Shown here: positions 1-8,522 of the stretch, piece after piece
Layout of the letters: each line of letters begins with the position of its first letter
Position numbering within the stretch: the first letter of the stretch is position 1
Program-made: the position numbers and the translations under genes
The notes under the pieces: model-generated
Told to the model about the DNA's origin: nothing
The model's database searches: none
The model's input: the letters and a program-made list of their open reading frames with translations, nothing else
From: UBA1413 sp964472165
GTDB taxonomy: Bacteria > Bacteroidota > Bacteroidia > Bacteroidales > Prolixibacteraceae
DNA: 22,263 nucleotides
Direction: 5' to 3'
Assembly: GCA_964472165.1 (NCBI GenBank)
Contig: CAYYJE010000048.1
Coordinates: 1-22,263, forward strand

Positions 1-3000
1 GCCAGTATTTTCAAAAAAACCGGAAAAAACATACTCCTCCTGTTGCCCGAAAAGGAAGATGCTGCATACTTTTATGACGACCTGGTAAGTCTGGGTTTGG
101 AAGAGAGTACCTTGTTTTTCCCCTCCTCCTTTAAACGGTCGGTGCAATTTGGTCAACCCGACCAGGAAAATATGATGTTGCGGACGGAGGCACTTACCAA
201 AATTTCCCCGGCTGCATCTGCCCATATTGTCCTGACTTACCCTGAAGGGTTGGTTGAAAAGGTCCCCTCCGGTGAAATCCTGCAAACCAACACGCTGGTC
301 ATTTCCAAAGGGGACCGGATCTCCATTGAGTTCATCAATGAATTTTTGTATGAGTATGGATTCGACCGGGTTGACTTTGTAAGTGAACCCGGCCAGTTCG
401 CGATCCGTGGAAGCATTGTCGACATATTTTCCTATGCATCAGAAGATCCTTACAGGCTGGATTTCTTCGGCAACGAGGTGGAATCACTCAGGAGTTTTGA
501 GATTGACACCCAGGAATCGAAACATTCACAAGACAAGGTCATTTTGGTTCCTGATATTCAACGGGTTGACAAGGGCGGATCACGGATATCGCTGTTGGAA
601 TTTATGGCTGCCGACACGCTCTGTATCCCAATCAATACCCGTCTAGTATGCGACCGGCTCGATGAAATTATTATCCATACAGGGGATAGTACGCAGGAGG
701 GTGAGGTTGTGGATCCTTCATCCCTTTTAAGCGGGAAGGCCCTTGAAATCCTCCTGAAGGAAAGGAGTTGCGCCGAATCGGGAGGAGGTGAGTTGTTCAG
801 CTCCGGAAATACGATTGGTTTCAACCTGTCGAAGCAACCTGTCTTCAGCAAGAATTTCAACCTTTTGGGCGGGAATTTGCAGGATTATTCCGCCAGGGGG
901 TACCGGATCCTTTTGCTGTCGTCGCAGGAGAAACAGGCAGAACGGTTGCGTGATATTTTTAGTGAGATCAGGCAGAAAGTGACATTTGAAGCCATTCGTT
1001 TTTCCTTGTATGAAGGTTTTATTGACCATGATCTGCAATTGTGCTGCTATACCGATCACCAGGTATTCGAACGGTATCACCGGTACAGGCTCCGTACCCG
1101 TAAACCACAGCGGGAGGCCATTACGCTGAAGGAACTGAATAAGCTCTATCCGGGCGATTTTGTGGTCCATGTCGACCATGGGATCGGGAAATTTGCCGGA
1201 TTGGTAAAGACGGAGGTAAACGGGAAATTGCAGGAAGCGATCAGGTTGGTATACAAGGACAACGATTCGCTGTTGGTCAGTATCCATTCGCTTCACCGGA
1301 TCTCCAAATACAAAGGCAGGGATGGCGAAGCCCCAACTCTGCACAAGCTTGGCAGCGGTGCATGGCAGAATCTGAAAAGCCGCACCAAATCGAAGGTCAA
1401 GGATATTGCCCGCGAACTGATCGCGTTGTATGCCCGCCGGCGTGAGGAAAAGGGATTTGCCTTTTCTCCCGATTCCTACCTGCAGACGGAGCTGGAGGCT
1501 TCCTTCATGTATGAAGATACTCCCGATCAGGAAAAGGCCACGCTGGCGGTAAAGGAGGATATGGAGAAAGAAATTCCCATGGACCGGTTGGTTTGTGGGG
1601 ATGTGGGATTCGGAAAAACGGAGGTAGCCATCCGTGCGGCCTTTAAAGCTGTGGCCGACAGCAAGCAGGTGGCGGTTTTGGTCCCCACCACGATTCTGGC
1701 CCTGCAGCATTACAAAACTTTTTCGGAGAGACTGGCTGATTTTCCCGTGAGGGTGGATTACATCAGCAGGTTCCGGTCCACGGCGGAGATCAGGGAAATA
1801 CTGAAACAGCTGAAAGAGGGTAAAGTCGATATCCTGATCGGAACGCACAGGCTGGTAAGCCAGGATGTGCAGTTCAGGGATCTTGGATTGATGGTTGTCG
1901 ATGAGGAACAGAAATTCGGAGTAGCAGTCAAGGAGAAGTTGAAAAAGATGAAGGTGAACCTTGATACCCTCAGCCTGACGGCCACTCCCATACCGCGTAC
2001 CCTTCAGTTCTCACTGATGGGTGCACGCGACCTTTCCATTATCCAGACGCCACCGCCAAACCGTTATCCTATTGTTACCGAGGTACACGGTTTCAATGAA
2101 CAACTGATCAGGGATGCCATACTCTATGAGGTGGGAAGAAATGGACAGCTCTTTTTCATTCACAACCGGGTTCAGAATATCCATGAAGTGGAAGAAACCC
2201 TCCGGAGAATTGTCCCCGGAGTGAAAACCGTGGTGGCGCATGGTCAGATGGATGGGCATACCCTTGAAAAAGTGATGATTGATTTCATTGCCGGCCGTTT
2301 CGATATGCTTATTTCTACCACCATCATTGAATCGGGTGTCGACATCCCCAATGTAAATACCATGATCATCAACCAGGCCCAGAATTTCGGGCTGAGTGAT
2401 CTTCACCAGTTGCGCGGCAGGGTGGGGCGCTCCAATAAAAAAGCATTTTGTTATCTGATCACACCTCCCCTGGCCTCACTGACCCCGGAATCCAGAAGAC
2501 GCATGAAAGCCATCGAGGAGTTCTCTGACCTGGGAAGTGGGTTCAATATCTCCATGCAGGATCTTGATATAAGGGGAGCAGGAAACCTGCTGGGGGCGGA
2601 ACAAAGTGGTTTTGTGGCCGACATCGGATTCGAAACCTATCACAGGATCCTGAATGAGGCTGTCGAAGAGTTAAAGACAGAGGAGTTCAGTGAACTTTTC
2701 AGGGATGAACACAATGAGGAGGGAACGAATCAGGCCGGGAATTATATTAAAGACTGCCAGATTGATACCGATCTGGAATTGCTTTTCCCCGAGAGCTATA
2801 TTCCTGCCACTGCAGAAAGAATGTTGCTTTACAGGGAACTTGACAACCTGGCGAATGAAAAACATCTGCTGAAATTCGAGAAGAGCCTGACCGACCGTTT
2901 CGGGAAGATCCCTCCTGAGAGTGTGGGGCTTCTTGATATTGTGAGACTGAGGTGGATGGCAATCAGGCTGGGCATGGAGAAGATCGTGCTGAAAAATGGC

Positions 3001-3192
3001 AATATGATCTGTTATTTCCCCGGTGACTCCCAATCTGCCTATTTCCAATCTCCGGTTTTCGGGAAGATCCTTCAGTATATGCAGGCTCAACCCCGTAAAT
3101 GCAGGATGAAGGAGGACGGCAAACTTACCCTGACTTTTCTTTCGGTGCTGGGTACCGGCGAGGCCGTGGCACTCCTCCATGAGATCGGGTAG
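1..3192 (+). CDS. mfd: Transcription-repair coupling factor Mfd (5' end cut by window)
   Basis: ATP-dependent translocase that removes stalled RNA polymerase at DNA lesions and recruits UvrA. The frame is open from base 1 with no start, and the first residues (TGKNILLLLPEKEDA) already match the interior of the Mfd N-terminus, so about 50 residues are probably missing; 1063 are visible. Counting from the window edge: UvrB-like N-terminal region, CarD-like RNA polymerase interaction domain about 381-440 (YPGDFVVHVDHGIGKF), Walker A GDVGFGKT at 533-540, DEEQ box at 634-637, the TATPIPRTL motif, the helicase arginine-finger stretch QLRGRVGRS at 803-811, and a C-terminal TRCF domain from about 920. 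The TTG at 43 is not the true start. It is followed by a short heptamer repeat and a weak terminator, so it is probably transcribed independently of the next gene. Identification is very secure. Confidence 0.97.
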   Translation, partial: ASIFKKTGKNILLLLPEKEDAAYFYDDLVSLGLEESTLFFPSSFKRSVQFGQPDQENMMLRTEALTKISPAASAHIVLTYPEGLVEKVPSGEILQTNTLVISKGDRISIEFINEFLYEYGFDRVDFVSEPGQFAIRGSIVDIFSYASEDPYRLDFFGNEVESLRSFEIDTQESKHSQDKVILVPDIQRVDKGGSRISLLEFMAADTLCIPINTRLVCDRLDEIIIHTGDSTQEGEVVDPSSLLSGKALEILLKERSCAESGGGELFSSGNTIGFNLSKQPVFSKNFNLLGGNLQDYSARGYRILLLSSQEKQAERLRDIFSEIRQKVTFEAIRFSLYEGFIDHDLQLCCYTDHQVFERYHRYRLRTRKPQREAITLKELNKLYPGDFVVHVDHGIGKFAGLVKTEVNGKLQEAIRLVYKDNDSLLVSIHSLHRISKYKGRDGEAPTLHKLGSGAWQNLKSRTKSKVKDIARELIALYARRREEKGFAFSPDSYLQTELEASFMYEDTPDQEKATLAVKEDMEKEIPMDRLVCGDVGFGKTEVAIRAAFKAVADSKQVAVLVPTTILALQHYKTFSERLADFPVRVDYISRFRSTAEIREILKQLKEGKVDILIGTHRLVSQDVQFRDLGLMVVDEEQKFGVAVKEKLKKMKVNLDTLSLTATPIPRTLQFSLMGARDLSIIQTPPPNRYPIVTEVHGFNEQLIRDAILYEVGRNGQLFFIHNRVQNIHEVEETLRRIVPGVKTVVAHGQMDGHTLEKVMIDFIAGRFDMLISTTIIESGVDIPNVNTMIINQAQNFGLSDLHQLRGRVGRSNKKAFCYLITPPLASLTPESRRRMKAIEEFSDLGSGFNISMQDLDIRGAGNLLGAEQSGFVADIGFETYHRILNEAVEELKTEEFSELFRDEHNEEGTNQAGNYIKDCQIDTDLELLFPESYIPATAERMLLYRELDNLANEKHLLKFEKSLTDRFGKIPPESVGLLDIVRLRWMAIRLGMEKIVLKNGNMICYFPGDSQSAYFQSPVFGKILQYMQAQPRKCRMKEDGKLTLTFLSVLGTGEAVALLHEIG

Positions 3193-3196
3193 GCAG

Positions 3197-3224
3197 GGGA
3201 TTTGGGATTTGGGATTTCGGATTT
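3197..3224. repeat. Tandem heptamer GGGATTT, four copies
   Basis: Four head-to-tail 7-bp units directly after the mfd stop codon: three exact GGGATTT and a fourth with a first-base change (CGGATTT). The block is non-coding and lies before the next gene. Its function is unknown; it could be a slippage-prone microsatellite or the remnant of a dispersed intergenic repeat. Confidence 0.8.
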
Positions 3225-3269
3225 GGCAATCCGTAAGAGTGTGGATTGATAGGATTGACTCCGGCCATA

Positions 3270-3300
3270 ACGAATGGCTGTTCATCGATTCGTGTTTTTT
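3270..3300 (+). terminator. Weak candidate terminator after mfd
   Basis: A 6-bp stem ACGAAT/ATTCGT (3270-3275 with 3288-3293) with a 12-base loop is followed by G and six T. The stem is short and the loop long, so this is tentative. It is the only hairpin plus T-run seen between mfd and the next gene. Confidence 0.35.
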
Positions 3301-3341
3301 ATGTAATTTAGACCCCGAATACTACAATCAATAATTTGGCC

Positions 3342-4838
3342 ATGGAAACAAATGAAAGTCGGCCGGCTGGACTCACGCGCCGCTCATTTATCACCTCAAC
3401 AGCCACAGCAGCAGCTGGATTCACCATATTGCCCTCGCATGTAATCGCTGGTTTGGGACATACCCCACCGGGATCAAAGCTGAATATTGCAGCCATTGGA
3501 GTGGGAGGAATAGGATACCGGAACCTTAAAAACATGGAGACGGAGAACATCGTGGCCCTCTGTGATGTCGATTGGGATTATGCCGGAAGGAGTTCCTTCA
3601 AGGCATGGAGTCTGGCAAAGCAGTACAAGGATTACCGGGTTATGTTTGACCGTCAGAAGGATATCGATGCCGTTCTTGTTGCTACACCTGATCACTCCCA
3701 TGCGCTGTCTGCCATGATTGCCATGAGGATGGGTTATCATGTCTATGTGCAGAAGCCCCTTGCCCATACCGTTTACGAGAGCAGGGTTCTGGCTGAAACT
3801 GCAAGGACGTTCAGGGTGGCTACCCAAATGGGAAACCAGGGAAATTCTGATGATGGAATCCGGAAAATCTGTGAATGGATATGGGCAGGCACCATTGGTG
3901 AAGTAACCCATGTGGATGCCTGGACCAACAGGCCTATCTGGCCGCAGGGGCTTGAACGCCCTTCCAGGGAGCAGCGGATTCCCAAAAACCTCGATTGGGA
4001 TCTCTTTATTGGTCCTGCTCCTTACCGGCCATACAACGAAATTTATACCCCATGGAACTGGAGAGGTTGGTGGGATTTTGGAACAGGCGCCCTGGGCGAT
4101 ATGGCCTGCCATATTCTCGACCCAGTGTGTATGGCGCTTAAACTGGAACACCCTTCGTCCGTCCAGGCTTCTTCGACTCCGTTGTTTGCGGAATCGGCGC
4201 CCAACGCTGAAATGGTGGTTTATGAGTTCCCCCGGCGTGACAATCTGCCAAAAGTGGCCATGCCCGGGCTGACAGTTACCTGGTACGATGGCGGTTTGAT
4301 GCCGCCACGCCCCGATGAACTCCTGCCGGGTGAAACAATGGGTGATCCCGATGGTGGGTGTATCTTTCACGGTACCCGGGGAAAAATCATGTGCGGGGCT
4401 TATGCCCGCAATCCCCGGTTGCTGCCTTCCAGTGAAATGGAGCATTTCAACCAGCCTCCGAATTCCATCCGCAGAATTCCGGAGGCCATGACCGGAGGCC
4501 ATGAACAGGACTGGATCAGGGCATGCAAGGAAAGTCGCGAAACCAGACTGGAAGCTTCCTCCCATTTCGGATATTCAGGCCCCCTCAATGAAATCGTCGT
4601 GCTGGGAGTGCTGGCAGTAAGGCTGCAGAGCCTCGGCCGGAAATTGTTGTGGGACGGTAAAAATATGCAGTTTACCAATATCGGCTACGACGATCAGATC
4701 AAAGTACTTACCCGCGACCGGTTTGAAGTAGTCAACGGTGATCCGAAATTCGACAGAAACTATGCCACACTCCCTGCTGCCCAAATGGCCGAAGAGTGGA
4801 TCAGGCATACCTACCGGGATGGCTGGGAGCAGATTTAA
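3342..4838 (+). CDS. Tat-exported Gfo/Idh/MocA-family oxidoreductase
   Basis: NAD(P)-dependent oxidoreductase of the Gfo/Idh/MocA family, which usually acts on sugars, inositols or glycosides; the substrate cannot be told. The 498-residue protein begins with a twin-arginine signal (TRRSFI at 12-17, then an Ala/Thr-rich stretch), implying folded export to the periplasm. The Rossmann glycine motif GVGGIG is at 53-58, followed by an acidic residue (ALCDVD) and ATPDHSH. The usual EKP catalytic-lysine motif appears as QKP (Lys138). A C-terminal half with GTGALGDMACHILD is typical of the Bacteroidota subfamily. Start chosen at ATG 3342, because the in-frame TTG six bases upstream is unlikely. Its last 38 bases overlap the convergent glycosyltransferase gene. 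Nothing next to it defines a pathway. Family assignment is secure, function open. Confidence 0.9.
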   Translation: METNESRPAGLTRRSFITSTATAAAGFTILPSHVIAGLGHTPPGSKLNIAAIGVGGIGYRNLKNMETENIVALCDVDWDYAGRSSFKAWSLAKQYKDYRVMFDRQKDIDAVLVATPDHSHALSAMIAMRMGYHVYVQKPLAHTVYESRVLAETARTFRVATQMGNQGNSDDGIRKICEWIWAGTIGEVTHVDAWTNRPIWPQGLERPSREQRIPKNLDWDLFIGPAPYRPYNEIYTPWNWRGWWDFGTGALGDMACHILDPVCMALKLEHPSSVQASSTPLFAESAPNAEMVVYEFPRRDNLPKVAMPGLTVTWYDGGLMPPRPDELLPGETMGDPDGGCIFHGTRGKIMCGAYARNPRLLPSSEMEHFNQPPNSIRRIPEAMTGGHEQDWIRACKESRETRLEASSHFGYSGPLNEIVVLGVLAVRLQSLGRKLLWDGKNMQFTNIGYDDQIKVLTRDRFEVVNGDPKFDRNYATLPAAQMAEEWIRHTYRDGWEQI

Positions 4839-6012
4839 TGCGGAGTTCTGCCATACAGTCGTGCAGTGATTTTTTCCGGTAGTAGCCAGGGTGTGAAAAG
4901 TGAAGGAAGCGCAACACCCTGAAAGCATTGAAAATCTGGAAAAAACGGTGGCCAAAGATTTCTACGGTGCTGCAGTTGGCCGACAACTCATTGAAACGGG
5001 ATCCCAGATTCTCATTCTGGATAAAAGCCGAAATGGCTTCAGGAAGCTGTTTAAGCAAATTCTCAAAGGCTTCGGAAGTGGGTTTGTAAAAAGCTTTGCG
5101 GTGTGCAAACAAAGTTTTTAAATCGCTGAACGCTTCCAAATTGAAGGTGTAAAGCAAATCAGGTGAACCTTCCATCCACTTTTTCATCACGGGTCCGGTT
5201 CCGAAGGGCACTCTTTCCGATACTCTGGCTGAAGGATGCACCGTGGTGGAGTTGATTTCACCCACGTGGCCTACCTGCGTGAGCGTCTGAAGAAAGTAAA
5301 AATCTTCCCCGGCCTTTCTCCGGGTCATCCCTCCCCTGCGCTGGTATGCACTGGCCGTTACAGCAAAGGCCGAGCCTATGGTGTAAAGTGCGTGGGGAAA
5401 TCCCGACCAGGTAAGGGCATCCTTATAATATTGCATATATATTTCATACAACCTGATCCCCTCAGCCTGGTGTGGAGGGATGCCTTCAGTGACGTGACTG
5501 ACCCTGATGGTCACACCGGCATCACCCCCGTTTACCCTGAAGTGCGCTTCAATGGCTTGCAGATAATTGGTATCCACGAGGGCGTCAGCATCCAGTGAAA
5601 CAATGATTCCCCCGGGCCGGTCAAGCCTGTTAAACCGCCAGAGTGCTTCATCCATGCCTGCCTTTCTGGCCAGCCCGACCCCTGCCCACCTGGAAGGCAA
5701 CCTGACCGGACCTACCGGGAAAAAGGTGATTCCCGGCGTCCGGTTAACTTCTGTCCAGCTGACGATGGAGTCAACCGTCAATTGATTAAAGCGGGAAATG
5801 TCACCGGGAGTGTTTTCAGGTTCATTGACCAGAATGATTACTTCTGCATGCCCTTCGAAACCGGTGCACGCTGTCAGCGACTCCAGTGTCTGAAGAATGT
5901 CAGGTTCCCGGAAACAGGGAATCACCACAATCAGCGTAGTGGAAGGATCCGGATCCGGGGCAATGAATGGCCTGAATCCCGTAGATTTTTCAAAATATTG
6001 ACGGGCAAACAT
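4801..6012 (-). CDS. Family 2 glycosyltransferase
   Basis: Predicted GT-A fold glycosyltransferase that transfers a sugar from a nucleotide-sugar donor, probably for a surface glycan or glycolipid; the acceptor is unknown. In the 403-residue protein, the start of the nucleotide-binding fold TLIVVIPCFRE is at 26-36, the metal-binding DxD is D141-A-D143 (IVSLDADALVDTNYL), and a downstream GEDFYF (E236-D237) matches the catalytic-base ED region of GT2 enzymes. No strong membrane segment is seen, so it is probably cytosolic or membrane-associated. The last ~100 residues match no domain I know. The start ATG at 6012 lies only 14 bases after the ompH-like gene's terminator, and no consensus promoter is visible between them. 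The 3' end overlaps the convergent oxidoreductase gene by 38 bp. Confidence 0.85.
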   Translation of the reverse strand: MFARQYFEKSTGFRPFIAPDPDPSTTLIVVIPCFREPDILQTLESLTACTGFEGHAEVIILVNEPENTPGDISRFNQLTVDSIVSWTEVNRTPGITFFPVGPVRLPSRWAGVGLARKAGMDEALWRFNRLDRPGGIIVSLDADALVDTNYLQAIEAHFRVNGGDAGVTIRVSHVTEGIPPHQAEGIRLYEIYMQYYKDALTWSGFPHALYTIGSAFAVTASAYQRRGGMTRRKAGEDFYFLQTLTQVGHVGEINSTTVHPSARVSERVPFGTGPVMKKWMEGSPDLLYTFNLEAFSDLKTLFAHRKAFYKPTSEAFENLLKQLPEAISAFIQNENLGSRFNELSANCSTVEIFGHRFFQIFNAFRVLRFLHFSHPGYYRKKSLHDCMAELRIKSAPSHPGRYA

Positions 6013-6026
6013 CCCTGGGAATTGTG

Positions 6027-6058
6027 AAAAAAATCCGGGGTAACCCGGATCTCTTTTT
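6027..6058 (-). terminator. Terminator of ompH-like gene (bidirectional form)
   Basis: A 7-bp stem ATCCGGG/CCCGGAT (6033-6039 with 6044-6050) with a 4-base loop, flanked by seven A on the left and a T-rich run on the right. It can therefore terminate in either direction. It sits directly after the ompH-like stop codon on the minus strand and just before the glycosyltransferase start. Confidence 0.85.
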
Positions 6059-6667
6059 TTATTTTTCTGGCTGGGTTGCCTTATACCTGGTGTTCATCTC
6101 CTGAAGTACCTCTGCCGTGATATTGAATGCTTCCGGCCCAACCAGCACATTGCTGGCGTTCAGGATGTAATCATACTTTCTGTCGATATTGTATGCCTTG
6201 AGGAAATTGATCAGGCTGTCGATCAACTGTTGATTGTTAACCTGCTGTAATTCTGCCAGCTTGGATGAAAGTTCCTGGTCGAGCCTGGCAATTTCCTGTT
6301 CTTTGTTCACCAGCCTGTCACGCTCCTGAATGGCCCTCTGCTCTGTAAGAAATCCCCCTCTTTGCAACTTCTGCTGAAACTCAGTGGCTTCCTTTTCAAA
6401 AGCATTTCTCTTGGCACCAAATTCACTGGTAAAAGCTTCCTGTTTCTGGGTGAATTCGTCGTGCAGATTCTGTGCAAGATCATAATTCAGAATCACAGAA
6501 TCAGCTTTGACATAGGCTATTCTCAACTCTTTTTGCGCTTCTGATGCCGGATCATCGGAGGAGGATTTCCCGATACCCCGGCCGGTAAAATGCAATACAT
6601 ACAAAATGACCACTGCTAAAAACAAAAGCAGGGTGGCAATCAAAGAAGTCTTGTTCATGTCATTCAA
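6059..6667 (-). CDS. OmpH/Skp-like periplasmic protein
   Basis: Member of the OmpH (Skp) family, periplasmic holdase chaperones for outer-membrane proteins. The 202-residue protein has an N-terminal hydrophobic segment at about 7-27 (signal anchor or uncleaved signal), a Ser/Asp-rich linker, then LRIAYVKADSVILNYDLAQ, the usual opening of the OmpH domain. A long charged, Gln-rich helical stretch follows at about 70-150, consistent with the coiled-coil tentacles of Skp, and the protein ends with the small body region (YDYILNASNVLVG). Alternative start: Met4 at 6658. A TATCTTTG box lies upstream. It stands alone rather than beside bamA or lpxD, where skp is often found. Family likely; client proteins unknown. 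Confidence 0.82.
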   Translation of the reverse strand: MNDMNKTSLIATLLLFLAVVILYVLHFTGRGIGKSSSDDPASEAQKELRIAYVKADSVILNYDLAQNLHDEFTQKQEAFTSEFGAKRNAFEKEATEFQQKLQRGGFLTEQRAIQERDRLVNKEQEIARLDQELSSKLAELQQVNNQQLIDSLINFLKAYNIDRKYDYILNASNVLVGPEAFNITAEVLQEMNTRYKATQPEK

Positions 6668-6682
6668 CTTTATTTTCAGTCA

Positions 6683-6690
6683 CAAAGATA
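6683..6690 (-). promoter_or_regulatory. Candidate -7 box for ompH-like gene
   Basis: TATCTTTG on the minus strand fits the Bacteroidota -7 consensus TAnnTTTG and lies about 16 bases before the start codon. No convincing TTTG -33 element is seen at the expected distance, so confidence is limited. Confidence 0.4.
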
Positions 6691-6884
6691 ATTTTTTCGG
6701 TTTAATGGTGCATGCATGGCTGTTTTTTTTTAAAATATCTGAAAACAAGCTGATTAAACTCAAAGGCTGTGGAAAATCATACTTTAGGTCTGATAAACAT
6801 CATTGAAATGTGGGGTTTGGGATGCTATTTTTAACATCTCTTAAATTTATTTACGGTTGATCGATATTTACAAAACAAGAAAGA

Positions 6885-7796
6885 ATGTTTAATAAATTAA
6901 TAGCCAGTATTTTACCGTATCTGCCACAGGGTTTGATCTGGATTTTTTCACGTCGTTATATTGCCGGCAAGACCATTGAGGACGGGATCAGGGTTTCCCT
7001 TGAATTGAATGATTCCGGAGCGGAAGTAACCTCTGATTTATTGGGAGAATTCATAAAAACCCTTGAAGAAGCGGAAGCCAATAAAAACGAATACCTTCAT
7101 ATAATAGACCGGTTTACTGAAGAAGGGGTTAAAGGGAATTATTCGGTAAAACCCACGATGTTCGGTTTGTTGATCGATACGGAAGTGTGTTACCGTCATA
7201 TCCGGGATATTGTCAGAAAGGCTGCAGAAAAGAACAGCTTTATCCGAATCGACATGGAAGATTCGCAGTGTGTCGATATGGAAATTGAATTATACCGCAG
7301 GCTTAAGGCAGAATTTCCCAGGAGTGTGGGATTGGTGGTGCAGGCCTACATGCGAAGAACCCTGTCAGATTTGGAAGCCATGCTCGACATACACACCCCG
7401 GAATCACCCCTGAACTTCAGATTATGCAAGGGGATCTATATCGAACCTGAAGCAATTGCCTTCAAAGGGTATCAGGAGGTTCGTGACAATTACTTGCTGC
7501 TGCTTGAGTTTATGCTCAAAAACAAGATTTACGTCGGAATTGCCACCCACGACAAATACCTGATCGACCATGCATACGGGCTCATTGAAAAATACCGGGT
7601 TCCGGGAAATTTCTATGAGTTTCAGATGCTGCATGGGGTTACTCCTGATCTGCGTGGATCGGTGATTGCCCGGGGGCATCTGATGAGGATTTATGTTCCT
7701 TTCGGTGAAAAATGGTTCGGTTATTCAACCCGCAGGCTAAAGGAAAATCCAAAAATGGCGTCTCATATCATTAAGGCGTTGTTTGTCAGGGGTTAG
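6885..7796 (+). CDS. Proline dehydrogenase, monofunctional
   Basis: FAD-dependent oxidation of L-proline to 1-pyrroline-5-carboxylate, the first step of proline catabolism, with electrons usually passed to quinone at the inner membrane. The 303-residue length fits a single-domain PRODH with no fused P5C dehydrogenase. Family motifs are clear: SVKPT at 87-91, IDMED at 122-126, RLCKG at 179-183, ATHD at 220-223, EFQMLHGV at 245-252, and YVPFGxxWxxYxxRRLxENP at 270-289, which carries the two arginines that hold the proline carboxylate. The start is an ATG after an AT-rich 217-bp divergent region shared with the ompH-like gene. No P5C dehydrogenase or proline transporter is in the window. It converges on the nitroreductase gene across 31 bp with no clear terminator. 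Confidence 0.93.
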   Translation: MFNKLIASILPYLPQGLIWIFSRRYIAGKTIEDGIRVSLELNDSGAEVTSDLLGEFIKTLEEAEANKNEYLHIIDRFTEEGVKGNYSVKPTMFGLLIDTEVCYRHIRDIVRKAAEKNSFIRIDMEDSQCVDMEIELYRRLKAEFPRSVGLVVQAYMRRTLSDLEAMLDIHTPESPLNFRLCKGIYIEPEAIAFKGYQEVRDNYLLLLEFMLKNKIYVGIATHDKYLIDHAYGLIEKYRVPGNFYEFQMLHGVTPDLRGSVIARGHLMRIYVPFGEKWFGYSTRRLKENPKMASHIIKALFVRG

Positions 7797-7827
7797 TTTG
7801 CTTTCCGCGGTTGCTCAGTCCGGGGGA

Positions 7828-8406
7828 TCATTTTGCCGGCCAGATCAGGTCGTTTAGTGTTCTTTTGGGCACGTGATGGATGTCATTTTCGTCCCTCCAG
7901 TAGCGGATATTCTCCCCGTCGGAATCTTCGACCACCACTTTTTCGGCAGGTTTCCCCAAAGCCACAATCCAGAGTATTTCCAGATGGGCCGGAAGTTTGA
8001 GCAGTTCAGCCACTTTTTTCCGGTTTACGGAACCTATTATGCATCCCCCGTAACCATCCTCTGCAGCGCCGAGGAGGATGCTCTGCATGGCAATCCCATC
8101 GTCACAGAAATATTTCTCGCTGACCTGCATGTCGTGCAGCACAGCAATGTAGGCCACCGGTCTTTCCCCTTCAGCCGGACCATCCCAATCCGTAAGGTAA
8201 CCGGCCCAGGCCAGATGGCTGAAGATTTGATCATTCAGTACTTTGCCGGTACTTAATGCATATTTCAAGGGCTGCATGTTCCTGCCCGATGCCGAGAAAC
8301 GTGCAAGCTCAATCCACTTTTCCAACTGTGCGGTTGTGATCCCTGCCGATTGATCAAAGCGGCGGTAACTGCGGTTTTTTTCGATCAGCTCCCTTAAATT
8401 TCCCAT
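7828..8406 (-). CDS. Nitroreductase-family FMN oxidoreductase
   Basis: Predicted FMN-dependent NAD(P)H oxidoreductase of the nitroreductase superfamily, which reduces nitro compounds, quinones or flavins; the physiological substrate is not predictable. The 192-residue protein opens with the family's FMN-phosphate motif (NRSYRRF at 10-16), has FSASGRNMQPLKYAL, where the backbone contacts the flavin, then the mid-helix DDGIAMQSILLGAAEDGYGGCIIG and the C-terminal ALGKPAEK. Such proteins are normally cytosolic homodimers. The start ATG at 8406 follows a 116-bp region divergent from xylB. It shows no functional link to its neighbours. Confidence 0.88.
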   Translation of the reverse strand: MGNLRELIEKNRSYRRFDQSAGITTAQLEKWIELARFSASGRNMQPLKYALSTGKVLNDQIFSHLAWAGYLTDWDGPAEGERPVAYIAVLHDMQVSEKYFCDDGIAMQSILLGAAEDGYGGCIIGSVNRKKVAELLKLPAHLEILWIVALGKPAEKVVVEDSDGENIRYWRDENDIHHVPKRTLNDLIWPAK

Positions 8407-8464
8407 CTTATCCTCATTATTGTGATAAATGCAATAAGTATGTAAAATTAATCAAAAAAGTATT

Positions 8465-8472
8465 TACTTTTG
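8465..8472 (+). promoter_or_regulatory. Candidate -7 box for the xyl operon
   Basis: TACTTTTG matches the Bacteroidota TAnnTTTG box, 50 bases before the xylB start. The -33 region is weak (TATG about 22 bases upstream at best), which would suit an activator-dependent promoter, but that is inference. Confidence 0.4.
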
Positions 8473-8522
8473 GTTTTAACAGCCCAAGGCTGTCCATAAA
8501 CCTGTGAAATTGACTGTAAGAT

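Noticed and set aside
727..1848. Long minus-strand open frame (373 codons) inside mfd
   Set aside because: Lies wholly antisense to the conserved CarD-like and helicase regions of mfd; its translation shows no domain and is explained by codon bias on the other strand.
3474..4565. Minus-strand open frame (363 codons) inside the oxidoreductase gene
   Set aside because: Antisense shadow of a well-supported gene; low-complexity His/Gly/Pro-rich translation without family motifs.
6668..6884. Promoter for proline dehydrogenase
   Set aside because: Only imperfect boxes (for example TACGGTTG at 6852-6859) were found, two mismatches from consensus in an AT-rich region, so no site was called.
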